This document shows, piece after piece, positions 8,616-17,199 of a DNA stretch of 64,000 nucleotides. The translations under genes were made by a program, and so were the position numbers. This DNA is from Kutzneria buriramensis. Its GTDB lineage: Bacteria; Actinomycetota; Actinomycetes; Mycobacteriales; Pseudonocardiaceae. The notes under the pieces were generated by a model that did no database searches, had not been told where the DNA came from, and was given only the letters and a program-made list of their open reading frames with translations. Within the stretch, counting starts at the first letter, position 1. Each line of letters starts with the position of its first letter. The stretch lies in assembly GCF_043575855.1 (NCBI RefSeq), contig NZ_CP144375.1, positions 11,036,001 to 11,100,000 on the forward strand, written 5' to 3'.

Positions 8616-10250
8616 TCACGGACTGCGGGTGCCGACCCCCTGCGCCAGCAGGGTGTCCAGGTCGGCGAGGTTGAGTGGTTTGGCGAAGTGGGCGTCGAAC
8701 CCGGCCGCGCGGCTGCGTTCCCGATCGGTGTCCTGGCTGAAGCCGGAGACCGCCACCAGCAGGGAGTTCCGGTGCAGCCTGCCCTGACGCAGGCGCCGGG
8801 CGATCTCGTAGCCGTCGATGTCCTCCCCGAGGGCGAGATCGCACAGGATGACGTCGAACGGCGTGGAACCCGCGATCGCCAGCGCATCGCCCGCGGTGGT
8901 GGCCACGGTGACCGCGTTGCCCCGGCGCCGCAGCATGGTCGCGTACATCTCGGCCAGGTCGACGTTGTCGTCCACCAGCAGCATGCACAGCGCCTGGTGA
9001 CCGGGATGCTCCTCGGCCTGGGGAACGGGTTTGGCGGTGAGCGGGAGGCGGACGGTGAAGGTGGCGCCGGTGCCCGCTCCGGCGCTGTCCGCGCTGACCT
9101 CCCCGTCGTGCAGCTCCGCGATGCCGCGGACGATGGCGAGTCCGAGCCCGAGTCCGTTCGGCGTGTCGGCGCCGGAGTCGACCCGCATGAACGGGTCGAA
9201 CAGAGTGTCGGCCAGCGCCGGGTCGAACCCGGGACCGGTGTCGCGGACCCGCAGATGTGCCTGGCCGTCCCGGATCTCGAGGTGCACGGTGACCACGGCG
9301 GTGTCCTCGGTGTGCTTGCGCGCGTTGTCCAGCAGGTTGGTCAGCATCTGACCGAGGCGAACGGGGTCGCCGTCGATCATCACCGGCTCCTCGGGGAGTG
9401 TGATCACGGGCCGGGCCAGGTGCGCGGGCAGGTCGTCCAGCGCGGCATGGACGAGGGCGCGCAGGTCCAGCGGGTGGCGGGTGGCGCGCAGGTTGCCCGT
9501 GACGACGCGGGCCGCGTCGAGCAGATCGCCGGTGAGGCGGCTGAGCGCCGTGAGCTGGCGTTCCAGCACCGTGTGGGCGTGGTGGCCGGCGACGTCCAGG
9601 CCCAGCACGTCCAGCGCGGCGCTCGCGGACGCGAGCGGGTTGCGAAGTTCGTGGGACAGCATGGCGATGAACCGGTCCTTGGCCTGCTGCTGGGCGCGCA
9701 GCTCCGCGGTGGCGACGGCGAGTGCGGCGTTGGCCGCGCGCAGCTGCTGGTTGGCCTCCTGCAACTCGCGTGCCCGGGAGAACAGGTCCGCCTCCATCTG
9801 CTCCAACTGCGCCGCCGCGCGTTCCCGGTCCTCCTCACGCAGGTTGACCAGTTCGGTGACGTCCTGGACCCGGTGCACGATGAGCACCACTCGACCCGCG
9901 TCGTCCAGGATCGGGCTGTTGATGGGGCTCCAGTACCGCACGACGAACCGGCCGTCCGGTTCGCGGATGTCGTAGCGCTGTAGTGCCATCGCGTCCGCCC
10001 GCCGTGTCTCCACCACGGTCTGCAGCGAACGCCGCAGGTTGCGGACGCCGTTGGCGTTCGGGTTGTCCGGGTTGTCCGGGAACACCTCGAACATCGGCCG
10101 GCCGGCGACCTCGGCCGGGTCGATCATGGTGGCCCGCGCGTAGGCGTTGTTGATGGTGACGATGGTGAAATCGGCCGTCATCAGCAGGTACGGGGACGGC
10201 AGGTGCTCGAACAGACGCCGGTAGTCCAGGCCCGCGAACTCGGTGGTCAT
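8616..10250 (-). CDS. PAS-containing hybrid histidine kinase with C-terminal receiver
   Basis: A 544-residue soluble sensor kinase. Order: PAS (about 10-135, with YWSPINSPILDDAGR), a coiled-coil linker rich in Gln/Glu (135-190), HisKA with the phospho-accepting H-box in AMLSHELRNPLASA, HATPase_c with N-box NLLDNARKHTED, G1 DTGPGFD and G2 GLGLGLAIVRG, and a receiver near 420-540 with LLVDDN, the phospho-Asp in ILCDLALG and the Lys in FAKPLN. No membrane helix is seen, so it senses a cytoplasmic cue. ATG 10250 overlaps the response-regulator stop by four bases (ATGA), so the pair is translationally coupled. The receiver suggests a phosphorelay or feedback. Confidence 0.9.
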   Translation of the reverse strand: MTTEFAGLDYRRLFEHLPSPYLLMTADFTIVTINNAYARATMIDPAEVAGRPMFEVFPDNPDNPNANGVRNLRRSLQTVVETRRADAMALQRYDIREPDGRFVVRYWSPINSPILDDAGRVVLIVHRVQDVTELVNLREEDRERAAAQLEQMEADLFSRARELQEANQQLRAANAALAVATAELRAQQQAKDRFIAMLSHELRNPLASASAALDVLGLDVAGHHAHTVLERQLTALSRLTGDLLDAARVVTGNLRATRHPLDLRALVHAALDDLPAHLARPVITLPEEPVMIDGDPVRLGQMLTNLLDNARKHTEDTAVVTVHLEIRDGQAHLRVRDTGPGFDPALADTLFDPFMRVDSGADTPNGLGLGLAIVRGIAELHDGEVSADSAGAGTGATFTVRLPLTAKPVPQAEEHPGHQALCMLLVDDNVDLAEMYATMLRRRGNAVTVATTAGDALAIAGSTPFDVILCDLALGEDIDGYEIARRLRQGRLHRNSLLVAVSGFSQDTDRERSRAAGFDAHFAKPLNLADLDTLLAQGVGTRSP

Positions 10251-11002
10251 GGGTCCAGCCGGTAACCCGCGCCGCGCACGGTGACGATGCGCGGCCGGTC
10301 CACCCCGGCCTCGGTGAGCTTGCGGCGCAACCGGTAGACGTGCTCGACGACCGACGACGGGTCCTGGCGCTCGCTCGCCCAACCCCAGGCCGCGGTCAGC
10401 AGCTGCGCGGCGGTGAAGACACGGCGTGGCGCGGCGGCGAGGTGGAGCAGCAGACGGTACTCCAGCGGTGTGAGCTTGACCGGGTGGCCGTTCGCGGTGA
10501 CCTCGTGGGAGTCGGTGTCGATGGCCAGACCGCCGTGCCGGATCACCGCCGGAGCCCTCGATGACCGGCTGCGGCGCAGCACCGCCCTGATCCGTGCGGC
10601 CAGCTCCGGCAGGGAGAACGGTTTCACCACGTAGTCGTCGGCACCCAGCTCCAGGCCGACGACACGCTCCCGTTCGCTGCTCCACCCCGTCAGGATGATC
10701 ACCGGCAGGTGCCGGCCGGCACGGACCTCGCGCAGCAGGTCCAGCCCGTTGCCGTCGGGCAACCCGAGATCGAGGACCATCAGGTCGGGGTCGTGCTCGC
10801 TCAGCACCGTGGCGGCCGATCGGGCGTCCACCGCCGTCACGACCCGGAAGCCGTCACGGCGCAGGTAGCTCTCGGCCATCGCCACGAGGTCCGCCTCGTC
10901 CTCGACGAACGCCACCACCGGCCTGGCGAACTCCGTGTTGAGCGGTTCGTAGGGCCGGCGGTCGTCGATCGACTGCCCATCTGGCGGCGGTGCCGCGTCC
11001 AT
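10247..11002 (-). CDS. OmpR-family response regulator
   Basis: A 251-residue two-component regulator. The receiver (about 28-140) shows the acidic pair EDE, the phospho-Asp in LMVLDLGLPDGNG and the conserved Lys in YVVKPFSLPEL; a Trans_reg_C winged helix follows (about 155-250) with KLTPLEYRLLLHL and a final VRGAGYRLDP. It is coupled by a four-base overlap to the hybrid kinase behind it and is the likely cognate partner. An N-terminal extension of about 27 residues precedes the receiver. It is divergent from a small gene at 11056. Confidence 0.92.
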   Translation of the reverse strand: MDAAPPPDGQSIDDRRPYEPLNTEFARPVVAFVEDEADLVAMAESYLRRDGFRVVTAVDARSAATVLSEHDPDLMVLDLGLPDGNGLDLLREVRAGRHLPVIILTGWSSERERVVGLELGADDYVVKPFSLPELAARIRAVLRRSRSSRAPAVIRHGGLAIDTDSHEVTANGHPVKLTPLEYRLLLHLAAAPRRVFTAAQLLTAAWGWASERQDPSSVVEHVYRLRRKLTEAGVDRPRIVTVRGAGYRLDP

Positions 11003-11055
11003 GTACGGAAAGTACCACTGGCAAGGGACTTCTCACGCCGACGAAAGGAGCCGTC

Positions 11056-11271
11056 TTGTCCGGTCCGCACCATGACGGCGAGCCCGTTTCCGCCCGGGCG
11101 CGGCAGGTCGCCGAGACGACCGATCGGGCTCGGCTGCGCTGCGAGGTCTCAAAGTTGCTCGTCGACCGCGCCGCGAAGCTGATCGAGGAATCGGCGCGAC
11201 GGATCGCGCGGTCGGAGGCGTGGCTGCCGGCGAGAGACGCCAGCCCGCCCGCCGTGAACGGGGGCAGCTGA
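11056..11271 (+). CDS. Small hypothetical protein
   Basis: A 71-residue charged helical protein from TTG 11056, with GAAAGGAG at 11043-11050 as a well-placed ribosome site. It is divergent from the response regulator and could share its promoter region. No family recognised. The sequence is Arg/Ala-rich in the middle (SARRIARSEAW) with no membrane segment. The good ribosome site is the main support. Confidence 0.5.
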   Translation: MSGPHHDGEPVSARARQVAETTDRARLRCEVSKLLVDRAAKLIEESARRIARSEAWLPARDASPPAVNGGS

Positions 11272-11642
11272 CTCGCGGACGAGTTCGCTGCGCCGTGACG
11301 CTGATCGCCCCTGGTGGTCACACTGGCCGGTGAGACCGGCGCTGCGCGCTGTCCCGGCAGGATCGACCGCGCGCCCGCCTGGACGACGAGCCGATCTGGG
11401 ACGCGCGGTGCCGCGGTCTGCCCGTGGATCGCGCCCGGGGCGCGGGTCGGCAAGTTCCACGTTGCGTTCCCTTTCGGGCCCGCCATGGCCACGCCTGACG
11501 ACAGTGCGGCGCGGAGCTCGTAGCTTCGGTCGTGCGATGGGCTTTCGTTGGTATGAACCGACGCTGATGCCGCGCCGGTGCCGTCGCCCATCGCCGTCCG
11601 CTGTCGGTCGCTTTCCAACGCAGGAGATCGAGGCATACACAC
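11272..11642. other. Intergenic leader before the A-T-TE gene
   Basis: A gap of about 370 bp before the first gene of the proposed meroterpenoid cluster. It should hold that transcription unit's promoter, but no clear -10/-35 pair or long repeat was seen. Open frames crossing it lack ribosome sites. Confidence 0.4.
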
Positions 11643-14231
11643 ATGGCAGACCTTGGCGTGCTCGGCCGTCAGACCGTCACCGAACGGGAACCGGCGACGC
11701 TGGTGAAGGCGTTGGAGGAACAGGCGGACAGCGTCCCGGCGGAGGTCGCTCTCGAGTTCGACGGCGAGGAGCTGTCCTACCGGCAGGTGCACGAGCGCGC
11801 GAACAAGTTGGCCAGGCACCTGGTGACCTACGGGGTCGGGCCTGATCGGCTGGTCGCCGTGATGCTTCCGCGCTCCGCCGATCTGCTCGTGACGTTGCTG
11901 GCCGTCCTCAAGGCGGGTGGGGCTTATCTCCCGCTGGACGCCGAGCATCCGGCCGAGCGGACCGCGTTCATGCTCGCGGAGGCGCAACCGGTCGTGCTGG
12001 TGACCGCTGCGAAGACCGCCGCGAGCGGCGCCGAGCTGGGCATCCCGACCATCGTCCTGGACGCGCCGGAGACTGCCGAGACGTTGTCCGTCTATCCGGT
12101 GGGGCACCTGGACGACGGCGAGCGCAACGGCACCCCGCTGCGTGAGAGCCTCGCGTACGTCATCTACACCTCCGGTTCCACCGGCACGCCCAAGGGCGTC
12201 GAGATTCCGTTGCGCGCGATGCACAACCTGTTGCTGGCCATGCAGGATCGGCTGTCGCTCGGCCCCGGTGACCGGATGCTGTCCGTCACGACGGCGACCT
12301 TCGACATGTCCGTGCCGGAGCTCTTCCTGCCGTTCTTCACCGGCGCACGCGCGGTGGTGGCGCCGATGGGAACGGGGCAGGATCCGCAGCAACTGGCCAA
12401 CCTGATCGAGCAGCGCGCGGTGTCCACCGCGCAGGCCACGCCGACGCATTGGCACATGCTCGCCACGGTCAGCCCCGACGTGGTGCGAGGACTCCGGGTC
12501 CTTGTCGGCGGTGAGGCGCTGTCGGACAAGCTCGCGGCCACCCTGCTCGGCCTCGGCGCCGAGGTGATCCAGTGGTACGGCCCGACCGAGACCACCGTCT
12601 GGTCCACGGCGCACACGGTGACCCGCGCGGAGGACGCCGCGGTGATCGGCACCGCGCTGCGGAACACTCGACTGCACGTCCTCGACGCGAACCTCGCTCC
12701 GGTGTCGGTCGGCGTCGAAGGCGAGTTGTTCATCTCGGGCGACGGCGTCGCCCGGGGCTACCTCAACCGGCCGGAGCTCACCGAGGAGCGGTTCCTGCCC
12801 GACGCTTTCGGCTCGCCCGACGCCAAGATGTACCGGACCGGCGACATCGTGCGGGTCCGCGCCGACGGCACGCTGGAATACGTGGGGCGCTCGGACAACC
12901 AGGTCAAGCTGCACGGTTTTCGGGTGGAGCTCGGTGAGGTGGAGGCCACGATCGAGCTGTCCGAGAACGTGGCGCGGGCGGTTGCGGCGGTGCGCGAGGA
13001 CCGGCCGGGGGACCGGCGGCTCGTCGCGTACGTGACGGCGGCGCCGGGCCGGGAGCCCAACGCCCATGGCATTCTCGAGTTCGTCGCGGAGAAACTGCCG
13101 CTCTACATGGTGCCGACCGCGGTCGTGGTGCTGCCTGAGCTCCCGTTGACACCGAACGGCAAGCTCGACCGCCGAGCGCTGCCGGCGCCGGTGCTCGAGA
13201 ACGCGGCCATGATCCACAATCACCTCACCGAGTCCGAGCTGCTGCTGACCTGCCTGTTCGCCGAGGTGCTCGGGGTGCCGCAGGTGGGGCCGCACGACAG
13301 CTTCTTCGATCTCGGCGGAAGCTCCGTGCTCGCGGCGAGGCTGATCAAGCTCGTTCGGACCGCCATGGACGTGGATCTGCCGATCAGGCTGCTCGTGGAG
13401 CACCCGACGGTCGCGGCGCTGTCCCGCCAGCTGACCGGCGAGGAGCCGCAGGACTCCTTCGACGTGTTGCTCCCGCTGATCGTCCGGGGCGACCGGCGGC
13501 CGCTGTTCTGCATGCGGCATCTGGCCGGCACGGCCTGGAGCTACGGCGTGCTCGCGCAGCACTTCGGCCCGGACTACCCGATCTACGGCCTCCAGTCGCA
13601 CACGTTCCAGGAGCTCGACACCCCGCTGACGAGCATCTCCGCGATCGCTGCCGACTACGTCCGGCTGATCCGCGGTGTCCAGCCGGAAGGCCCGTATCGC
13701 GTCCTCGGCTGGTCGTTCGGCGGGATCCTGGCCCATGCGGTCGCGGTCGAGCTGCAGGAGCAGGGCCAGGAGATCGAGTTCCTCGGCGTGTTCAACACGA
13801 ACCCGCTCATCTCGGTCAAGGAGGACCGGGGCGAGCAGGAGCTGATGGCGCTGATCCTGATGATCCACGGCGTGAACCCGGCCGACTACGACCGGCCGCT
13901 GACCTACGACGACATCGCCGAGTTCGCGGACATGGCGACGAACTACGCCTGGCAGGGCCGGCGGAGCGCGGCCGAGACCTTCGTGGACACCATGCTCACC
14001 GACCTCACCGCGTGGAAGGACCACAAGCCGGGGACCCTGCGCGGCGCGCTGCACCTGTTCGTGGCCGAACCGAACCCGGTGGCCGACTCGGCGTCGGCGC
14101 GGGAGTGGTCGCCCTACGTCGTGGGGGAGATCATCGAACACGAGCTGGCCTGCACCCACGACGAACTGCTGAGCAATCCTCGGGTGCTGAAGGAAATAGT
14201 CGCGGTCGTCACCGACAATCTCGACGACTGA
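11643..14231 (+). CDS. NRPS-like enzyme with A-T-TE domains
   Basis: An 862-residue single-module synthetase without a condensation domain. Adenylation (about 15-520): YTSGSTGTPKGVE (A3), TFDMSVPELF (A4), YGPTETT (A5), YRTGD (A7) and NGKLDRR (A10). Carrier domain: DSFFDLGGSS with the phosphopantetheine Ser near 560. Thioesterase (about 600-860): GWSFGG with Ser691. The A4 Asp that binds the amino group is present, so an alpha-amino acid is expected, unlike arylpyruvate-activating A-T-TE enzymes (atromentin or ralfuranone type). A hand-read ten-residue code is D-M-P-Q-L-G-W-V-W-K, closest to glycine-type codes; this alignment is by eye. It probably loads an amino acid for tailoring, then releases or couples it. 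First gene of the 11.6-25.2 kb cluster. Confidence 0.88.
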   Translation: MADLGVLGRQTVTEREPATLVKALEEQADSVPAEVALEFDGEELSYRQVHERANKLARHLVTYGVGPDRLVAVMLPRSADLLVTLLAVLKAGGAYLPLDAEHPAERTAFMLAEAQPVVLVTAAKTAASGAELGIPTIVLDAPETAETLSVYPVGHLDDGERNGTPLRESLAYVIYTSGSTGTPKGVEIPLRAMHNLLLAMQDRLSLGPGDRMLSVTTATFDMSVPELFLPFFTGARAVVAPMGTGQDPQQLANLIEQRAVSTAQATPTHWHMLATVSPDVVRGLRVLVGGEALSDKLAATLLGLGAEVIQWYGPTETTVWSTAHTVTRAEDAAVIGTALRNTRLHVLDANLAPVSVGVEGELFISGDGVARGYLNRPELTEERFLPDAFGSPDAKMYRTGDIVRVRADGTLEYVGRSDNQVKLHGFRVELGEVEATIELSENVARAVAAVREDRPGDRRLVAYVTAAPGREPNAHGILEFVAEKLPLYMVPTAVVVLPELPLTPNGKLDRRALPAPVLENAAMIHNHLTESELLLTCLFAEVLGVPQVGPHDSFFDLGGSSVLAARLIKLVRTAMDVDLPIRLLVEHPTVAALSRQLTGEEPQDSFDVLLPLIVRGDRRPLFCMRHLAGTAWSYGVLAQHFGPDYPIYGLQSHTFQELDTPLTSISAIAADYVRLIRGVQPEGPYRVLGWSFGGILAHAVAVELQEQGQEIEFLGVFNTNPLISVKEDRGEQELMALILMIHGVNPADYDRPLTYDDIAEFADMATNYAWQGRRSAAETFVDTMLTDLTAWKDHKPGTLRGALHLFVAEPNPVADSASAREWSPYVVGEIIEHELACTHDELLSNPRVLKEIVAVVTDNLDD

Positions 14232-14273
14232 CATCCCGGAGAGCCCGCGCCGACACCGACGGCCGGTGGTCGG

Positions 14274-14306
14274 CCGGTACGTGGTGGCGGGGCCACCACG
14301 TACCGG
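14274..14306 (+). terminator. Perfect 15-bp hairpin, terminator or attenuator
   Basis: CCGGTACGTGGTGGC pairs with GCCACCACGTACCGG around a GGG loop, 42 bp after the A-T-TE stop and ending 13 bp before the next start codon. There is no T-run, and the right arm ends in the GGAAGGA ribosome site of the following gene, so besides termination it could hide or expose that site. Confidence 0.65.
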
Positions 14307-14319
14307 AAGGACCTCGAAC

Positions 14320-15465
14320 ATGCCGTTCAGGAAACCGAATCAGGCGTTGGCCGCGGTGCTCCTCACGCTGACCACCGGGCTCGCGCAAGCCGCACCGGCC
14401 GTCGCCGACACCGGCACGCTGCAACAGCAGGTGGACGCGATCCACGACACCGCGGTGGTCGGCGTGCTGGCGTCGGTGACCGCTGGGCACGGATCGCGCA
14501 GCGCGCGTGCGGGAGTCGCCGACACCGCTACCGGATCGCCGGTGCCGTTGGACGCCGAGTTCCGGATCGGCAGTGTCACCAAGACGTTCGTCGCCACGGT
14601 CGTGCTCCAGTTGGTCGGCGAAGGCCGACTGTCCCTGGACGACACGGTCGCGCGCTGGCTGCCCGGAGTGGTCGAGGGCAGCGGCAACGACGGCGCCGGC
14701 ATCACCATCCGGGAACTTCTCGAGCACACCAGCGGAATCCACGACTACGTCGACGACCTCCCCGGGCTGGCCAGCACCGCAGGATTCCGGGCCGACCGGT
14801 TCCGCACCTACGCCCCGGAGCAACTAGTGGCGTTGGCGATGCGGCACCCACCGGTCTTCCTGCCCGGCGCCGGCGCGTCGTACTCCAACACCAACTACAT
14901 CCTCGCCGGAATGATCATCAACCGGGTCACCGGCCGGAGTTGGGCGCACGAGGTCGACGCGCGGATCATCCGCCCCCTGGGCCTGTCCCACACCACCACG
15001 CCGGGCGCTTTCCCCTTCGTCCTGGGCCCGCATGCCGAGGGGTACTCCAATTTCGGCGCAGGTGACCCGATCGACGTGACCGTGGCCAACCCGAGCATGT
15101 TCGACGCGGCCGGATCGATGATCAGCACCGCCGGCGACCTGAGCCGGTTCCTCGCGGCGCTGGTCGGCGGCCGGCTGCTGGCTCCGGCGCAGCTCGCCGC
15201 CATGGAGACCACCATCGTCGCGCCGCAACTGGAAGCGCTCTGGCCGGGCGCCCGCTACGGGCTCGGCCTGGGTTGGTTCCCGCTGTCCTGCGGCGGCGGC
15301 TACTTCGGACACCCCGGCGACGTTCCCGGGTACCACACCTGGGACGCCATCAGCCCGCGCGCCGGACGCACCGTCGTGGTCCTGGCCACCGGTGACGGCG
15401 ACGAGCGCACGCAGCAGGCCACCAACGCACTCGTGGACGAGCAGTTGTGCGCGGCCGCCCGGTGA
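14320..15465 (+). CDS. Secreted beta-lactamase-family serine hydrolase (D-Ala-D-Ala carboxypeptidase-like)
   Basis: A 381-residue exported enzyme: signal peptide ending near PAVADT (about residue 30), then a class C beta-lactamase/DD-peptidase fold. The SxxK motif is SVTK (Ser85, Lys88), the YxN motif is in ASYSNTN, and HPG near the end serves as the third motif. Such enzymes act on peptidoglycan peptides, D-amino peptides or esters. It lies inside the biosynthetic cluster between the A-T-TE enzyme and the prenyltransferase, behind a strong hairpin; it could be a deacylating or resistance hydrolase, or simply an unrelated cell-wall enzyme. Confidence 0.85.
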   Translation: MPFRKPNQALAAVLLTLTTGLAQAAPAVADTGTLQQQVDAIHDTAVVGVLASVTAGHGSRSARAGVADTATGSPVPLDAEFRIGSVTKTFVATVVLQLVGEGRLSLDDTVARWLPGVVEGSGNDGAGITIRELLEHTSGIHDYVDDLPGLASTAGFRADRFRTYAPEQLVALAMRHPPVFLPGAGASYSNTNYILAGMIINRVTGRSWAHEVDARIIRPLGLSHTTTPGAFPFVLGPHAEGYSNFGAGDPIDVTVANPSMFDAAGSMISTAGDLSRFLAALVGGRLLAPAQLAAMETTIVAPQLEALWPGARYGLGLGWFPLSCGGGYFGHPGDVPGYHTWDAISPRAGRTVVVLATGDGDERTQQATNALVDEQLCAAAR

Positions 15466-15591
15466 TTTGCGCGGGCCAGGTGAATGGGCGCCGATCGGCC
15501 GGGTTCGAAGAGTACAAACGGTGTTCCCCTTCGGGACTGCGCCGGTCGTCGTCGGCGACAATGTGGTGCTGGTCGCCCTAGGGTCGAATGC

Positions 15592-16581
15592 ATGGCGGAC
15601 ATTGACGTGGCGCAGGTTGCGGATGCCGAAGTGGCCGAATTGGTACGGGCCGAGGTCGACTTCCGGTGGCCCGAGGGTGTCGCCGGACTCGACGAGGTGG
15701 CCCGTTACGGATTGGTTCCGTTCGGCAAGATGATGGGACCCTGGCTGCTGATCCGGTCGAGCCTGGCCGTCGGCGGTGAGATAAGGCCGGTGCTGCCGGC
15801 CGCGGTGGCGGTGGAATGCATTCAGGTCGGCGCGATGATGCACGACGACATCATCGACGGTGATCCGCAGCGGCGGGGCAAGCCCGCCGCGCACGCCGTG
15901 TTCGGCACACCGACCGCGGTGGTCGGGGGTGACGGCCTCTTCTTCCACGGATTCGCCGCGCTGTCCGAATGCGGGAAGGCCGGTGTTCCCGCGGCCCGGG
16001 TCGGCCGGGCCCTCACGGTGCTGTCCGAGGCCGGCCTGCGAATCGGAAGTGCGGCGGTCGAGGAAATTCGAATGGGTCGCACGATCTGTTCCGTCGAGAA
16101 GTACCTTGCCATGATCAAGGACAAGAGCGGCGCATTGTTGTGGATGGCCTGCGGGGTGGGTGCCACCCTCGCCGGGGCGGATGAGAGTTCTGTCGCGGCG
16201 CTCCGGCGGTACAGCGACCTGTTGGGTATCGGATACCAGATTCGCGATGACATGATGGCTTACGACGGAACTCGGGCGGGCAAGCCGAACGTTTCCGACG
16301 TTCGCAATGGCCGCCCCACATTGCCCGTGCTGCTCGCCCATCGGCGGGCGCCCCGTGATCGGCAGCGGGTGATCGAGCGGCTGTTGGCCGACACCGCGTC
16401 GCCGGCCGAGGAACGGCACGACGCCATGGCCGAGCTCGTGCACGAGTTCGACGGCATCCGGTCGGCCCGGGAGATGTCGCATCGCTATGTGCGGATGGCC
16501 GCCATGGCCCTGAACGACCTCCCGCCGACCGAACACCGGACCGCGCTGATCGAACTCACGGTGCCGGGTCGCTTGGTGTAG
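15592..16581 (+). CDS. Polyprenyl-synthase-superfamily prenyltransferase (possible PaxC-like role)
   Basis: A 329-residue all-helical enzyme with both metal-binding regions: the first is MMHDDIIDGD with RRGK after it, the second is YQIRDDMMAYDG, a slightly atypical form of DDxxD. The residue five before the first Asp is Gly, whereas the second synthase in this cluster has Phe, so the two differ in chain-length pocket or acceptor. Because a GGPP-synthase-like gene is also present, this one may join a prenyl chain to a non-isoprenoid acceptor, as PaxC-type enzymes do in fungal indole diterpene pathways; a plain chain-elongating role is equally compatible with the motifs. ATG 15592 is chosen at the start of homology; its ribosome site is weak. 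Confidence 0.85.
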   Translation: MADIDVAQVADAEVAELVRAEVDFRWPEGVAGLDEVARYGLVPFGKMMGPWLLIRSSLAVGGEIRPVLPAAVAVECIQVGAMMHDDIIDGDPQRRGKPAAHAVFGTPTAVVGGDGLFFHGFAALSECGKAGVPAARVGRALTVLSEAGLRIGSAAVEEIRMGRTICSVEKYLAMIKDKSGALLWMACGVGATLAGADESSVAALRRYSDLLGIGYQIRDDMMAYDGTRAGKPNVSDVRNGRPTLPVLLAHRRAPRDRQRVIERLLADTASPAEERHDAMAELVHEFDGIRSAREMSHRYVRMAAMALNDLPPTEHRTALIELTVPGRLV

Positions 16582-16609
16582 CGGGCGGGCGAGGCGAGGA
16601 GGTGCTCCT

Positions 16610-17188
16610 GTGACCGCCGTGACGTATTCGGGCTACCTGCGCCTGACCGAGCTGTTGTCGCTCCAGCAGCCGCGCACGCCGGCGGACCGGCCGGAGGTGC
16701 GCGACAGCGAGCGGCTGTTCATCGTCGTCCACCAGGCTTCCGAGATCCTGCTCAGCCAGGCGCTGGCCGACCTGCGGCAGATCGTGGCGACCGGTTGCCG
16801 CCACGCCAGTTTCGCCCAGCGGGTGGAGCGGGTGACGTGGCTGGTCGACACCTTGGTCGCGCATCTGGCGTTGCTGCGCGGCGCGCTGCCGTCGGAGGAC
16901 TTCCTGGTCTTCCGAGACCGGCTGGGGACGGCCAGCGGCGCGCAGTCGGTTCAGTTCCAACAGTTGTTCAGGCTGACCGACGTGGTGGTCACGGCGAACG
17001 ACGAGCGCCACGCCGCCTCGGATCACCAGCGGGTGGCCAGGCTGGCGGCCGCGGTGCGGCGCTGGCGGACCACGCACCTGGAGATGGTTGCGGACATGAT
17101 CGGCAACCGGCGCGGCACGGGCGACACCGCCGGCGTTCGCTACCTGGCCCATCAGATGACCAACTCGCCGCTCGGCGCACGTTCCTGA
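16610..17188 (+). CDS. Compact tryptophan 2,3-dioxygenase-like heme protein
   Basis: A 192-residue protein with the landmark segments of tryptophan 2,3-dioxygenase in order: YSGYLRLTELLSLQQP at the start, LFIVVHQASEILL with the active-site His41, FLVFRDRLGTASGAQS with Arg102 (substrate carboxylate in TDO; the usual ASGFQS has Phe where Ala is here) and RWRTTHLEMV with the likely heme ligand His156, then GTGDTAG near the usual GTGG. It is about 90 residues shorter than classical TDO (about 280), mostly missing the central helical region, so it may act as a monooxygenase or on a modified indole. GTG start at 16610 has a GAGGAGG site. It sits 28 bp after the prenyltransferase and 11 bp before the FAD enzyme. 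Confidence 0.8.
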   Translation: MTAVTYSGYLRLTELLSLQQPRTPADRPEVRDSERLFIVVHQASEILLSQALADLRQIVATGCRHASFAQRVERVTWLVDTLVAHLALLRGALPSEDFLVFRDRLGTASGAQSVQFQQLFRLTDVVVTANDERHAASDHQRVARLAAAVRRWRTTHLEMVADMIGNRRGTGDTAGVRYLAHQMTNSPLGARS

Positions 17189-17199
17189 GGGGGCACGGG

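Noticed and set aside
7947..9983. 678-codon plus-strand frame
   Set aside because: Antisense to the GAF and hybrid kinase genes, whose H, N and G boxes are unambiguous on the minus strand.
10061..10081. Short tandem repeat (GTTGTCCGG copies)
   Set aside because: In-frame Asn-Pro-Asp repeat in the PAS region of the histidine kinase, not a mobile or regulatory repeat.
11643..14231. Interpretation as an atromentin/ralfuranone-type quinone or furanone synthetase
   Set aside because: Domain order A-T-TE fits, but the A4 motif keeps the Asp that binds an alpha-amino group, which arylpyruvate-activating enzymes lack.
10854..14321. 1155-codon open frame on the minus strand
   Set aside because: Shadow of the A-T-TE gene in high-GC DNA; Arg/His/Val-rich translation without domains, while the plus strand has complete NRPS motifs.
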